Origin: Athripsodes cinereus
Lineage: Eukaryota; Arthropoda; Insecta; Trichoptera; Leptoceridae
Direction of reading: 5' to 3'
Assembly (NCBI GenBank): GCA_947579605.1
Contig: OX388325.1
Location: forward strand, 16,301,572 to 16,365,571
DNA length: 64,000 nucleotides
The translations under genes and the position numbers were made by a program. Position 1 is the first letter of the stretch, and each line of letters begins with the position of its first letter. This document shows, one piece after another, positions 33,443 through 44,265 of the stretch. The notes below the pieces were generated by a model, which saw only the letters and a list, made by a program, of their open reading frames with translations, was not told where the DNA came from and did no database searches.

Positions 33443-34009
33443 TGGAAACCTCAGATAAAACCCAACTTTTCTGCTTATATTGAAGACACAGCACTGTTGT
33501 CTATACACATGTTTTTCTTTTTTATACATAATTATATGCTAAGAGAAGGCACATGTATTATTAATTTCATTTCAGTTTAATTATAAGATCGTACTTACAT
33601 AAGATGAATCAATGTTAAATTAACATGATGCCTACTTACATATTATTTAAGTTTGCGTGTATGTTTATTTATTTGTATGAAATATATCTCAATATTTTTC
33701 CTTAGTAAAAGTTTGTTTTCTTGTCGCTTTCCCTAGATATTCTTCCAATTACTTCCTCTCCTCTTTTACATACATTGAAATTCACCTTAAATTAGGTTAG
33801 TTTCAATTATCTCATTTCTGGGATTATCTAGCCTTCTGTTTATTCCCTGTGTCGGTGTATAGGTGGCAAAATTTCATAGCGAAATTAGAAAATAATTTAT
33901 AATTGATGGCCATAAAAAAATAATTAACAAAATCTTAAAATAATAAATGGATCTGAAATAACAAGAAAAAATAAAATAACAAGAATAAAAGAAAACATTT
34001 CATGTATCC
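33443..34009. other. Intergenic, nothing assignable
   Basis: AT-rich sequence; no ORF or repeat-family copy that I can support. Confidence 0.4.
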
Positions 34010-34252
34010 CGTGGAGCACCCGGTAAGGAATTGGTCTCCCACTCTTCTCCATAAGTTTTCGAGTGTCCTGTAAAAGGCAGGTGTTCGAAAAAATAAGACA
34101 TTTTACATCTTAAATTCGGCGATGAGGTTTGCCACCCATCCTGAATGTCTTGATTTTATGTTGGCACGGAGAAGACAGCTTGCATGTTTTATATGCAGCT
34201 GGTCTGCTGGCTACCCCACTTGTGGGATATGCCGTGATGGTATAACATTTTA
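34010..34252 (+). repeat. Interspersed repeat 'E', long copy
   Basis: Contains GTTTTCGAGTGTCCTGTAAA, TTTGCCACCCATCCTGAATG, GCATGTTTTATATGCAGCTG and GGCTACCCCACTTGTGGGAT, GCCGTGATGGTAT. The first part also follows repeat 'C' at 55840, suggesting that C and E are the 5' and 3' parts of one element. Confidence 0.6.
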
Positions 34253-34343
34253 TACAAAAATCTGAGGTAAGATGTCCAAAAACATTTTCGGCTCCAAAGC
34301 TTTGGGTCACTGATGGCAGAGTTAAGCTATTTTCAGAATCCTG

Positions 34344-34554
34344 CAGGGTTACTCTTGACAAAAGTAAATACGATCTTATTCTAGTCTTGATCTTGATCAT
34401 ACGACGCATGAAGGGACTATGGTCAAAAACACCACGCTACCGTTAACGCGCGATCGGTTTGTGTGTATTTTTGGCCAATAGTCACTTCGTGCATCGTATG
34501 ATCAAGATCAAGACTAGATTAAGATCGTGTTTAGTTTTGTCAAGAGTAGCCCTG
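34344..34554. mobile_element. MITE family D, intact copy (211 bp)
   Basis: Ends CAGGGTTACTCTTGACAAAA and TTTTGTCAAGAGTAGCCCTG are inverted; the whole element folds as a long imperfect hairpin (GATCTTGATCATACGACGCA versus TGCATCGTATGATCAAGATC). CTG on both sides (34341-34343, 34555-34557) is a 3-bp duplication. Other copies: 6846-7768, 37857-38058, 52561-53250, 59178-59388, 59890-61596. Confidence 0.85.
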
Positions 34555-34589
34555 CTGGATCGGTGAATACTCAAGCAATTATATTAAAT

Positions 34590-34892
34590 TCTTGTGTCAC
34601 GGTGCTTGTTATCATACTACTCCGAAACGGCTGGACCGATTTTGATGAAATTTTGTGAGCTTATCGGGTAGGTCTGAGAATCGGCAAACATCTATTTTTC
34701 ATACCCCTAAAAGTTAAGGGCGGTCCACCCCAATTGTTTTTTTTGGTCATTTTTTTATGGTGATGCATTAAAAAATACCTACATACAGCCGTAAATTTTC
34801 ACTCTTCTACCATTAACCCCTATTTTTTATAAGCGATATTAGTAATCTAGAAATAATGTATATGACAAAACAACGTTTGCCGGGTCAGCTAG
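34590..34892 (+). mobile_element. Helitron-like non-autonomous element, copy 2
   Basis: Same termini as 14362-14681: TCTTGTGTCACGGTGCTTG at the 5' end and CAACGTTTGCCGGGTCAGCT...AG followed by T at the 3' end, no target duplication. Confidence 0.5.
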
Positions 34893-35249
34893 TATTTATA
34901 TATAAGTGTTTAACTCTTGGGTTAAAATAATGTAATAAAAACAATATGTTTTTCTGTAAAATTAAATGATTATATAAACAAAACATACTTTAAAAAATTA
35001 TGAATTAAATAATTTTAAGATTCTCATTTAAAAATAATATAAAAAGAGAAAACATTTAAAGGCCTTATTTCAGATGTTTTACATGTTTGAAAACAGAAAA
35101 TATTTAAATTTAATTTTAACGTAATCACCCTAACAACTGTCAAATAAAAATACCAAAGCCAAATTTAAGAAAAACACTCGTTTGAGCGATGTAGTGGTTT
35201 TCTTTTAAATCGCAGACTGACGAGATTTATTTAGGAACTGTTTTTTATA

Positions 35250-35790
35250 ACAAAATACAAATTATTTGTAAAATATACATATTTTTTATTCATCCTATCA
35301 AGCATATAAATACTATAGATTTTAGCTAACTTTTTTTAGTATACAAAAAATTGAGTTCATGTGGTGATTTTTGGTTTCAAAATATGAGAAATTTTGTCAA
35401 AAAATATTTTTTAAGTCGGTCAATATCCATGAAAAAAACAAAAAAAAAATGATTTTTGTAATAACTGTAATAACTATCTAAATATTGTAATAACTATCTA
35501 AATATTCTCAATATTAAAATAAATATATGGAAATTTGTAGTATTCTCGTGCATTTATGTACCAAACACACCCCCGAATTCGATTTTTAGAAATATGCTTT
35601 TTTTTTATAAACGAATACTATGAAGCTTTAATCGAGTTTTTTTTTTAAAGTTAAAGTTTGATATTGGTAATTAATATTTGTTTTCATATTTTATCAAATC
35701 AAAATGTTCGTAGGGTCAACAAGTTTTGAAAGTTTGTGTACCAAACTTGTTGAAAATTGAATGTTTTATCGTTTTTGCTAAAGGGGCCCC
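35250..35790. mobile_element. TTAA element (AGGGCCCC family), truncated reverse copy
   Basis: The right end GTTTTTGCTAAAGGGGCCCC is followed by TTAA (35791-35794). The sequence matches 6899-7610 in reverse orientation from about 35250; the other terminus is missing. Confidence 0.75.
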
Positions 35791-36065
35791 TTAATAATAA
35801 TGTTATATTTTAGGAAAATTGTCTATTCTTAAAGCGAAGCCGGGCAGTGAGTGTTTACACACAATACGATTTTACACATTACTATATTTTCAAGGTTTAT
35901 AATAATAATCACTGCATTGCGGTTTAGTCATCCTTTGTACATTGCTCATGTAAATTAATGTTTGCTATAACATTAACCTCATAAGCATAATATTAACGTC
36001 ACAAATATGGAAGCAATGACATACTTCTATTATTTTATCTATGGGTATTATAACTAGACAGGTAA

Positions 36066-36539
36066 AGTAGTATTCACATTGCTTCACTTTGGATGATCAT
36101 CGAGAGTGTCAGGGTCAAACATGTTCATCGAAAGTGAACACGTCTGTTCACATTTGTTCATCCTATGCTTTCACTACCATGTCAACACTCTCACTCATGT
36201 TGTATGTAGTTTGACGTATTTTCGTATAAAAATAATTAAACAAATTCAAAAATGAAAAATAACACTTAAAATAAATTAATATAACTCTCGACTGCATAAT
36301 AATTTTGTACATGATTCTGACATTCACTACAAATTCACAGAGAATAAAACAAATAATAAGATAAAACTTGTTAATGGTCGTTTCAGTGAAAGGACGTTTC
36401 ATCAAAGTTATGACGAGTGGTAATCTCTTTCCTCCGTCATCACTAGTGATCACTATTGATGAAACGCCTGTTCACACCTTTTCATCTTGGAGGATCATCC
36501 GGAGTGATCACTGAAAGTGAACAAATGTGAACGACCCTT
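36066..36539. mobile_element. MITE family I, uninterrupted copy
   Basis: Ends AGTAGTATTCACATTGC and AAATGTGAACGACCCT with subterminal GGATGATCATCGAGAGTG and GGAGGATCATCCGGAGTGAT. It supplies the empty site CTTGTTAATGGTCG for the TTAT element found in copy 1. Confidence 0.8.
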
Positions 36540-36540
36540 A

Positions 36541-37695
36541 GCGCATAGTACATTTGCCGAATACCGAATACAGAATATTATGCAATAGGTATCATGTGCC
36601 GAATAATAGAATAATTATAATAAAACCTACAATATTGGAACTCACAAATATTGTTTCATATTACAAATTTGTGACAATTAGGTACAAATGCATTCATTTG
36701 CTTTAATGGTTGAATTAAAATTATAAAATATATTAAAATCTGATAATAACAATAAACAAATAAAAAAAATTGAAAATGCCCCCTTGCGCCATTTTATGCC
36801 ACAAAACGGCGCTATTGTTCAGATAATTATTATTATTAGGCAAAACAATGATTGTACTCCCGACCGCGCATCTTCTTGTAGGAACATCATGGACATATCT
36901 TGCTACGCTGTGCATTTTTTCGATTTTTTTGAGTTCCAACATTAATAATAACAATAATGCAAAATGCTTTGTTGTTTCACTCCATATCAAATTAGTTAAT
37001 ATTTGAGGATTGATAAAACATTATGCATCTGCAGCTGACAATGAAATAGCAATAATCTACAACAAGCATGTCAAACTTGCGGCCCGCGGGCCTCATGCGG
37101 CCCACAACGTATAACTTTGGGGCCCACTCATAACAGTACAAAACATAAAAGTACAAAAAAATACTCTTGCATAACAGTAGGTACAATAAATTAAGAAAAT
37201 TTAAAGAAAATAAAGAGAAAAAATGAAAAAAAATAATCATAGACTCCACATATTATATTTTTCTTCTTTCATTACTTTTTTTTTCATAGTCGTTTTCTCC
37301 TTTCATTTGTGTGTATAAATGTATTTGAAAAACGATATGGCTCTATTCACACAAAAATATTCCGCGAAAATATTGTTATTGAAGAGAAAAAATGCCAAAT
37401 ATCTGGGAAAAATAATGATTTTATCTTTTTTTATACTTTTAGAAATAAACGAAGTTTACAGTAGGTATAAACATTTTTTTTGTGGCCCACATAGACTTTT
37501 AATTTTTTATTTGGCCCGTGTTAGGATTTGAGTTTGACATGCTTGATCTACAAGCTATTATGTAGTTCCTTCCAGTTTCACATTTAAACTATTCAGCAGA
37601 ACACCGAATAATAGACTAATTAATATTCGGTATTCGGCCAAATAGTAAAATGTTTCCGAATAGGCAGAGTACCGAATAGTTGCCTAATATTCGTT
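36541..37695. mobile_element. hAT MITE (TAGAGATGCAAC family), copy 2, split by another hAT element
   Basis: The right end TATTCGTTGCATCTCT matches 29498-30019; subterminal CCGAATACCGAAT and ATTCGGTATTCGGC motifs are shared. The left terminus is partly deleted next to the preceding MITE. Interrupted by 37063-37545. Confidence 0.75.
37063..37545. mobile_element. Non-autonomous hAT element (CAAGCATGTCAAAC ends), 8-bp TSD
   Basis: Ends CAAGCATGTCAAAC and GTTTGACATGCTTG are perfect inverted repeats; duplication ATCTACAA at 37055-37062 and 37546-37553. Subterminal GCGGCCCGCGGGCC and TTGGCCCGTG. The homologous position in the sister hAT copy (29870) lacks it. No ORF of note. Confidence 0.92.
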
Positions 37696-37856
37696 GCATC
37701 TCTTATTTTTAAACCAAAGATTTTTCGCATGATATTTTATGACTTCAACGAGCGACAAAAAATTCAAATTGCGAATGAAAAATAATAAAAATTAGCATAC
37801 AGAATTCATAACTTAGCGATTAAATGTGAGCGTCGATATAAATTTCTTGAGAACAG

Positions 37857-38058
37857 TAGGGTAACTCTTGTCAAAATCTAAATACGATCTTAATCTTAAT
37901 CATACGACGCACGAATTAACTATTAGTCAAAAATACATGCATACCAATCTCGCGGTAGCGGTAGCGCGGTATTTTTGACCATAGTCCCTTCGCGCGTCGT
38001 ATGATTAAGATCAATACTAGATTAAGATCGTATTTAGATTGTGTTAAGAGTAGTCCTG
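37857..38058. mobile_element. MITE family D copy
   Basis: AGGGTAACTCTTGTCAAAAT ... CATACGACGCACGAA ... GCGCGTCGTATGATTAAGAT ... GTGTTAAGAGTAGTCCTG. A second partial D left end follows immediately (38059-38085, CAGGGTTACTCTTGAC). Confidence 0.75.
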
Positions 38059-38340
38059 CAGGGTTACTCTTGACAAAACTAAACCTGCTGATAAGAGAAA
38101 CATGGAAAACAATTGAAGAGGCCTAGTCATCTAGTGGCAATGAAGAAGGAATTACGTTCACTGAGAAACCTAGAGGGGGAAGGAAAAATTATATATGTAT
38201 ATTTATACCTTTACCTATTTTTTTTTATTAATGACAAAAACTATTTATGAATAGTTATAAAAATCTGAATAAATTAAAAGATTTTTTTTCACCAGTTTAC
38301 TTTACAAATTGTACACAAATAAAAAGATAATAAATATTTT

Positions 38341-38469
38341 TATTATTTAAAAAATAACTCCCAACACTGAGACCATAAATGTTTTTGGCCAAGGTGATCT
38401 CGACAGAAAAAAAATATTAAAATCAAATGATAGTAAAAACAAATTAAAACAAAAAACAACAGAATCAAA
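38341..38469. repeat. Interspersed repeat 'J', first of a nearby pair
   Basis: CACTGAGACCATAAATG ... TTGGCCAAGGTGATCTCGAC ... CAACAGAATCAAAGGAGA recurs at 39045-39172 (ACTGAGACCATAACAGCTTT, GACCGAGGAAATCACAG, AACAGAATCAAAGGAGA) and, reversed, near 62990. Nature unknown; the pair flanks the LINE remnant below. Confidence 0.5.
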
Positions 38470-39000
38470 GGAGAGTCATATCTCTCCTGTCATTAATAAT
38501 AATAACTAGACAACTTTTTTATGATGTGCCGTTTTGTGGAAAAATCACCGCAAGGGCCCATTCAAGAATCATAATACCTACTGAACAATAGGGTCTTTAA
38601 CCTCGCCTTGAACACCTCCACACTCTACAGAGTCCATAAATCATAGGGAATTTTGTTCCACAGCAACGGACCAGCCACACAGAAGGCACGGTCAACATAG
38701 TTAGCCAGACCCCCTCTACGCGGCACCATAAGTCGTTGTATATGTTATGTTGAAAATGTCAGGAGGAACATTCAATAATATTTTATAACCTTGCCGATAG
38801 CAGAATTTGGGATTATGTTTGTTCTGCAATACGAACGATGGGTATAAAAAACATATGCTGTCGAAAACTGTTTTATGAGTATGAGACCAAGATATTTAGC
38901 TAACTCAATTTCATTTGATGAGTTAAAAAATGTTTGAAGTTTGAAAAAATGCTTCGCAAAAAACATATCTCCACAACGCAACACTCCCAGACATCCCAGT
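38470..39000 (-). pseudogene. CR1-like LINE C-terminal remnant
   Basis: Minus-strand reading gives MVPRRGGLANYVDRAFCVAG, then PLLWNKIPYDLWTL, VEVFKARLKTLLFSRYYDS, with stops. This is the pattern '...R....FS..GP.LWN.LP..L.......FK..LK..LF' at the end of CR1/L2-type ORF2. Dead. Confidence 0.55.
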
Positions 39001-39044
39001 ATGAACGCAAATGGGGAAAAAATATTATTATCTTTAAAATGTCA

Positions 39045-39172
39045 CCCTGTACTGAGACCATAACAGCTTTTGACCGAGGAAATCACAGTAGCAGAAAAAC
39101 AGCAAAATCCGGTAAAAAATCACAACAGGTACATCATCAAAAAGAAACAACAGAATCAAAGGAGATACTCTA
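39045..39172. repeat. Interspersed repeat 'J', second of the pair
   Basis: Same orientation as 38341-38469, with better match at the two ends than in the middle. Confidence 0.45.
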
Positions 39173-39257
39173 GAAATAAATAAGGGTAGGTAGTTTAGAA
39201 ATATGTAGAAGAACCTTATTCCAAACCCATGTTTTGTGTGTGTTTTAAACATAAATC

Positions 39258-39647
39258 TTTAATAACTCTAAAGTTTGTACATTCACAGAGTGAAAATTCA
39301 TTATGATGATATTATACTTTAAATAACACACAGTTTACTTTTCACTAAGATTTATTCTAACCTCGAGCGCTTTCGTCAATGTTAATGAATTGACATTTTC
39401 AAGAGAACTAAACTAAAAAAACAAAAGTTAATGTCTTACAATGAGTATTATACAAAAGAGGGGGGGGTAGGGTAGGGTGGGCGTGTATGATAGCAGGATT
39501 AGTGGATAGGGGTGGAGTTGGGATAATTGTACTAGGAAGAATGACTCATGGGTTTTAATAAAGGAGAAGGTGAAGAGATTTGAATATTTACAATGTTGCC
39601 ATTTAAATTATGTCTATAAATTTCGAGTGTTTCCAGAGCAATTAATT
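39258..39647 (-). repeat. Penelope terminal repeat (pLTR), downstream copy
   Basis: Identical by inspection to 44661-45050. On the minus strand it holds the last codons and stop of the ORF, a C-rich tract (CCCTACCCTACCCCCCCC), TTGACGAAAGCGCTCGAGG, AATAAATCTTAGTG and AACTGTGTGTTATTT. AATGTCAA...TTGACGAAAGCG resembles a hammerhead stem II and GAAA box, but the first box reads TTGAAAA instead of CTGANGA, so self-cleavage is doubtful. Confidence 0.9.
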
Positions 39648-41597
39648 TACTGTAACGGTTCTCTGAATGTAAGACCTTTACATTTTGTACATCAAATGAA
39701 TGGTTGTACTCTATACAATGATCTGACATCTCCGAATTTCCGGTCAGCCCTCTGAAAGCTCTGAAATGCTCTTTGACACGGGTGTTTATAGATCGACTAG
39801 ATTGACCAATGTATTTAGCATCACAGTCGCTACAGTCGATACAATAAACACCACTGTCATTGATTTTATTATTTACATCCTTACAGTTAAACAGTAACTT
39901 ATTTAAATTATTAGTAGTGTAAAAGGCTGAATTGAATAATGGTTTAGTCAATGTATGTAGCTTATTAGAATTATTTCCAGTATATAAAATTTTTCTCCAA
40001 GGTTTGTCGTTATTTTTTATGTTAACAGAATAAATATATTTTTTAATCATAGTTTTTTTTTGTTTATTTTTCAACATGTTATCTACAATATTTATATCAT
40101 AACCATTATTTTTTGCAATAATTTTTATTGTCTCTAATTCTTTGTTAAATTCATCCTTCTCTAAGGGTATATTTAACAAACGGTGTAACATAGAGTGAAA
40201 AGTTGACATCTTATGACTAATGTGGTGATTGGAAGACATGTGGATAATATTGTCTGCATATGAAGACTTTCTATAAATACCAAATTTAAATTTATTATCA
40301 ATGATCATTATTTTTAAATCTAAGAAATTAAGTACTTTATCTTGTCCTATTTCTAAAGTGAATTGTAAATTGGAATTTAAGGAATTCATAAAATTCAAGA
40401 ATAAGTTCAATTGTCTAACAGTACCGGTCCACACACATAAAATATCATCCACATATCTAAAGTAAGTAAATATATATTTTAATAAATGGTTATCGGATGA
40501 GAACAGAGTCTTTTCAAACTGATCCATGTAGATCTCAGACAAAAGTGGCGATATTTGATTACCCATCGGAAGAGAATCTAATATTTTAAAAAATTTACCA
40601 TCAAATTTGAAATAACTCTGTTCCATACACAAATGTAACAAATCCATAATATTTTTTTTCTTTTTGGGATCTATATCGGGTACACTATTTAGTTTTTCTT
40701 GGACCAAATCAAGGACTTCTGATACAGGAACGTTGGTGAAAAGATTTTTTACGTCAAACGAGACAAGTATGCAATTTTTTGGTGGTGAAAGATTACTTAA
40801 TTTGTTAGACAGCTCTATAGAATTTTTAATTCCATATTTCGATGAAAATTTGGTTACATTAACAATTTCTTCATTAAGGTGTTTGGCGATGTTGACTGCT
40901 GGTGCACTTACGTACGATACAACAGGTCTCGCAGGTGCATCTTGTTTATGTAGTTTTATTAACCCATATAGTCTTGGAGCTGATGGATTACTCACTGTTA
41001 GGTTTCGTTTTTCTTTTGCAGAATAATTGTTTGCATTCAAATATTGCGATATTTTTTTGTGATAACCGTTAGTGGGGTCTTTATTTATCTCGACACATTT
41101 ATCATTTATGATTACTGTTTTTAATTTGTCAACATATTCGTTTTTGTTTATGGCTACGATGGAGTTGCCTTTATCGGCTTTAGTAAGGATTATATTATTG
41201 TCCTTCACTTTATCGTTAATAGATGAAACAATTCTAAAATCTTTATTATTATTCGGAGAAATTGTCGATTGGTTGTTTAAAACATTAGCACATTTATATT
41301 TTAACAAAGCAATATTGTCTTTATTGTTTGTATTTTTATAGCTGGAACTATTTATTGCAACTTCTAGATCGGCTCTTACAGAATCACTGCTTTTATTGTC
41401 TTTATTTTTATATATGTTATGCTTGGGTCCCTTTTCCAACAAACTAATTTCTTTTTTATCAAATGTTACAGTCGTTAAATTAACAAATTTATTATAAAAT
41501 GTAGTATTATCACAATAGTTTGAATTATCACAATAATTTGAGAAAAGTTGATCTGTATTGTTCTGTTGTATGTTAATATTAGAACTAGTTGTTGGAT
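39532..41597 (-). CDS. Penelope-like RT and GIY-YIG protein, main part (ORF split by hAT insertion)
   Basis: From 41597 the frame is open to the stop at 39532 (689 codons). Blocks in order: LEKGPKHNI; KADKGNSIVAINKNEY; LYGLIKLHK and ARPVVSY; NCILVSFDVKNLFTNVPV (motif A); SLPMGNQISPLLSEIYMDQF (motif B); YFRYVDDILCVW (motif C, YVDD, near 40440-40457); VLNFLDLKI; then SGVYCIDCSDCDAKYIGQSS and RSINTRVKEH near 39780-39860, the GIY-YIG-like endonuclease with paired cysteines typical of the Penelope clade. The RT copies the RNA and the nuclease nicks the target. The N-terminal part lies at 44266-44734; removing one 8-bp duplication and the hAT joins both parts in frame (845 codons with stop). No internal stop is seen, so the insertion is young. 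Confidence 0.9.
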
Positions 41598-41953
41598 GTT
41601 GTGATTAGGGAATCCAATCCCGCATCAAAATCGCGATCCCGCAAGCCTGCGGGATTGAGGGCATCAGTCCCGCGGATCCCGCGGGATTTGCGGGATTGAG
41701 ATTTTTTAATAAAAAAAACTTTCATGTATGTACTTAGTTATTAAAAAAAATATATCAAATAAAGACGAGTAAATTTTAATATTTTTTTATTATTATGCAG
41801 ATTTATTACTCATATTACTAGTTAACAAGTGGAAATAATGATGTTTTAGAGGTATAAATAATAATCAGCCTCTTATAAGGAACGATATACAGTAATACAA
41901 CATTTCACTTTATAGATTTGTAATTTGTATTGGCAATTGAACATATTTATTAG

Positions 41954-42491
41954 TTAAGATGCATAAAAAATTGCTTTTTTCTGATAATAATTTCGAAGAA
42001 ATGATAAAGTATCTAACGTTTCATCTTTTAGATTTGATCTTATCTTGTTGCATAAATAGCCAGCGGCGGAAAAAGCACGTTCTGCTTCCACGCTTTTAGG
42101 TGAAATTGACTTTATATTACTCGGCTACCCATTCTGTACGGAGACTGTGCTCTAATTCATCTTCTAGTATAGGCGAGGGCACATCATTTAATAGATTCGA
42201 TAAAGGCGCGTCTTCTTCATCGCCATTGTCATCAACCTGTTGGTTTTGAGTTTCAGGTTGTACCTGCGCGTCTGACAACAGTCTCTCGATTAAACACTTC
42301 ATTACAGTTCTAAGTGTAACTTTGCTTGGATAAAAAAATGGATCGTCTACCACATTTGTAGATCCTGATTTTTTTTTTCTAGATATTTGATAGGATTTTC
42401 TAAGCACAGTCATTGATGTGTGGCGTTATTTTATCTGGCAAGATAGTGACAATACAAGTTCCTCGCTTAATCTGGTAATTTTTCGATCCAG
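41954..42491 (-). pseudogene. hAT transposase, C-terminal part
   Basis: Minus strand: SKLDRKITRLSEELVLSLSC, then MTVLRKSYQI, DDPFFYPSKVTL and an acidic stretch (DDNGDEEDAPL), and after a frameshift near 42117 SPKSVEAERAFSAAGYLCNK, IRSNLKDETLDTLSFLRN, the conserved hAT C-terminal dimerisation region. TAA stop at 41954. The join with 43350-44080 is broken by the LINE. Confidence 0.85.
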
Positions 42492-43350
42492 TTTGCTTAT
42501 CACAATATGCTTAAAATCAACCCCACCAAAACTGAATTTCTCTGGATAGCGTCTCCACGAAGACAACATCTCATAAACGCTGACCCTATTCGTGTACAAA
42601 ACGTGGACATAGTCCCATCTAACTACGTTAAGTTCCTCGGAGCGCATCTTGATAACGCCCTTACGATGGAGAAACACATATCATCTACTGTTAGTAGTGG
42701 TTTCTATACTTTAAGGCAGCTCAAGAACATAAGGAAAAATATATCAACCGACGGAGCTAAAACCATAATTAACTCATTCGTCGTATCACGATTGGATTAC
42801 TGCAATGGCATCCTCGCAAATTTGCCACAATATCAACTCCAGAGGATTCAGTCCGTTTTTAATGCGGCTGCACGTTTCATTTATCAACTGAATCGCTCTT
42901 CACACATATCTGCCACCCTTCAATCTCTTCACTGGCTCAGATGTCCGGAGAGAGTCGAATTTAAAGTGTGTTTGACAGTATTTAAGGCACTTCATGCTAT
43001 GGCCCCAGAATATATCATGGAACTCTGCGGTAGACAGGCGTTAAGTCATAGACAGACAACACTGAGGTCTTGTCAAGATACTACAACTAAATTGGAGGTG
43101 ACCAGTACTGTATCGAAACCAGTGTACGTGGAACGTGCTTTTGCAATATCTGCACCTGTAGTCTGGAACAGGCTTCCACAAATGATCAGAGAAACGCAGG
43201 ACATATCTCGTTTCAAGAACCAACTGAAGACTTATCTATTCAAGAAATCTCACGGAATAATCCAGACACAACCTTAGTTAGCAAAGAGCGCCCTTGAGGT
43301 GGATTTTTTTCACAAAACGGCGCTTTACAAATCACCCAAATAATAATAAT
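42492..43350 (+). mobile_element. CR1-like LINE fragment nested in the hAT element
   Basis: Plus-strand ORF 42507-43277 (256 aa) covers the RT end and C-terminal region: LKINPTKTEFLWIASPRRQH, VKFLGAHLDNALTMEKHISS, SRLDYCNGILANLPQYQLQR, IQSVFNAAARFIY, LQSLHWLRCPERVEFKVCL, VVWNRLPQMIRETQDISRFK, LKTYLF. It ends in (AATA)n/(AAT)n at 43336-43350. These are CR1/L2-type features. 5'-truncated but the frame is intact to its natural stop. It splits the hAT transposase between ETILRF and SKLDRKI. Confidence 0.88.
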
Positions 43351-44085
43351 AATGAAACGCAATATGGTTTCTGCAGAAACTAATGTTGCGTCCTCGCAGC
43401 ATAAGACATTTACAGCATGCTTCACTGGTTCTAAAGCTCGTTCAATATTACTCAATATTATAAATTCTTCATCAGCGAATGAAAATGAAGATGATATCAG
43501 TTTAAGATCAATAAGTGCTTTAAGTATGTACTGTTTGACTTGGTTGAACCTCGATAACATTGATGCGAGACTGCTCCAGCGCGTTCGGTAATCTATGATC
43601 AGCTGTAATTCTTTGCAGAATTCTGCTTTGATATATGTTTGCAGAAGATCAGTTGTTACTGGAGACTTCGATCTAAAAAGCTTGACAATTTTCCTGACCT
43701 TTTGAATCAGTCCTTTAAAACAAAAAATGAAATAAGTTATAATGATTTTAATTGAAATATCTATTGGTCTGACAATACTTATCTACCTACATTGTGGTAG
43801 CAAATCTCCTTTTTGAATGTCTTCCTCTACCGAAAAATCACCTTGCTCGTCATCATCATCTTTATTTTCATTATCACTCCCATCATCCGGTCTATTTTCG
43901 AGTACTTCAACTTGACTTTATTTCTTCTTCTTGTCTCTGATTGCATAGAACTTCAAGAACAGCGAGTTGCAACCCATGTGCAAAGCATAACTGGTGGTGC
44001 GCTGATAATAATCTCAAATTATTTTCCATACAAATTCTATAGAAAAGTCACGAGATCCATGGCAAAGTAGTTAACTAACTTATCA
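43350..44085 (-). pseudogene. hAT transposase, central part
   Basis: Minus strand: HHQLCFAHGLQLAVLEVLCN (the conserved 'H..CFAHGL.LAV' block near 44000), then VRKIVKLFRSKSPVTTDLLQ, YRTRWSSLASMLSRFNQVKQ, ERALEPVKHAVNVLCCEDAT, LVSAETILRF. Frames change more than once, and the BED finger and the first catalytic part are not seen. Confidence 0.8.
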
Positions 44086-44265
44086 TTGAGGCTGTGCTGG
44101 GTTTAATAAATAATCAGAAAGTCGTCTGAGCCCATTCTTAAATATTTTTTTCAGTCCCGCAAGCGTGCGGGATCCCGCATGAGTAATCCCGCATTTATGA
44201 TCCCGCAAAAAAGGTGCGGGATCCCGCATTTACGGGATCCCGCTTTTGCGGGATTGGATTCCCTA

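Larger units (their letters stand above)
41606..44265 (-). mobile_element. hAT transposon with GCGGGAT subterminal repeats, 8-bp TSD
   Basis: Ends TAGGGAATCCAATCCCGC and GCGGGATTGGATTCCCTA are perfect inverted repeats; duplication GTTGTGAT at 41598-41605 and 44266-44273. Both ends carry dense GCGGGAT/ATCCCGC motifs (about nine per end), the probable transposase-binding sites. Inside is a decayed hAT transposase (minus strand) broken by a LINE at 42492-43350. It sits within the Penelope ORF. Confidence 0.95.

Noticed and set aside
40664..41341. Plus-strand ORFs opposite the Penelope RT
   Set aside because: Shadow frames; the minus-strand frame has the RT motifs.
41640..41700. CRISPR-like short repeats (GCGGGAT)
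   Set aside because: Irregular spacing, both orientations, inside hAT termini; not a CRISPR array.
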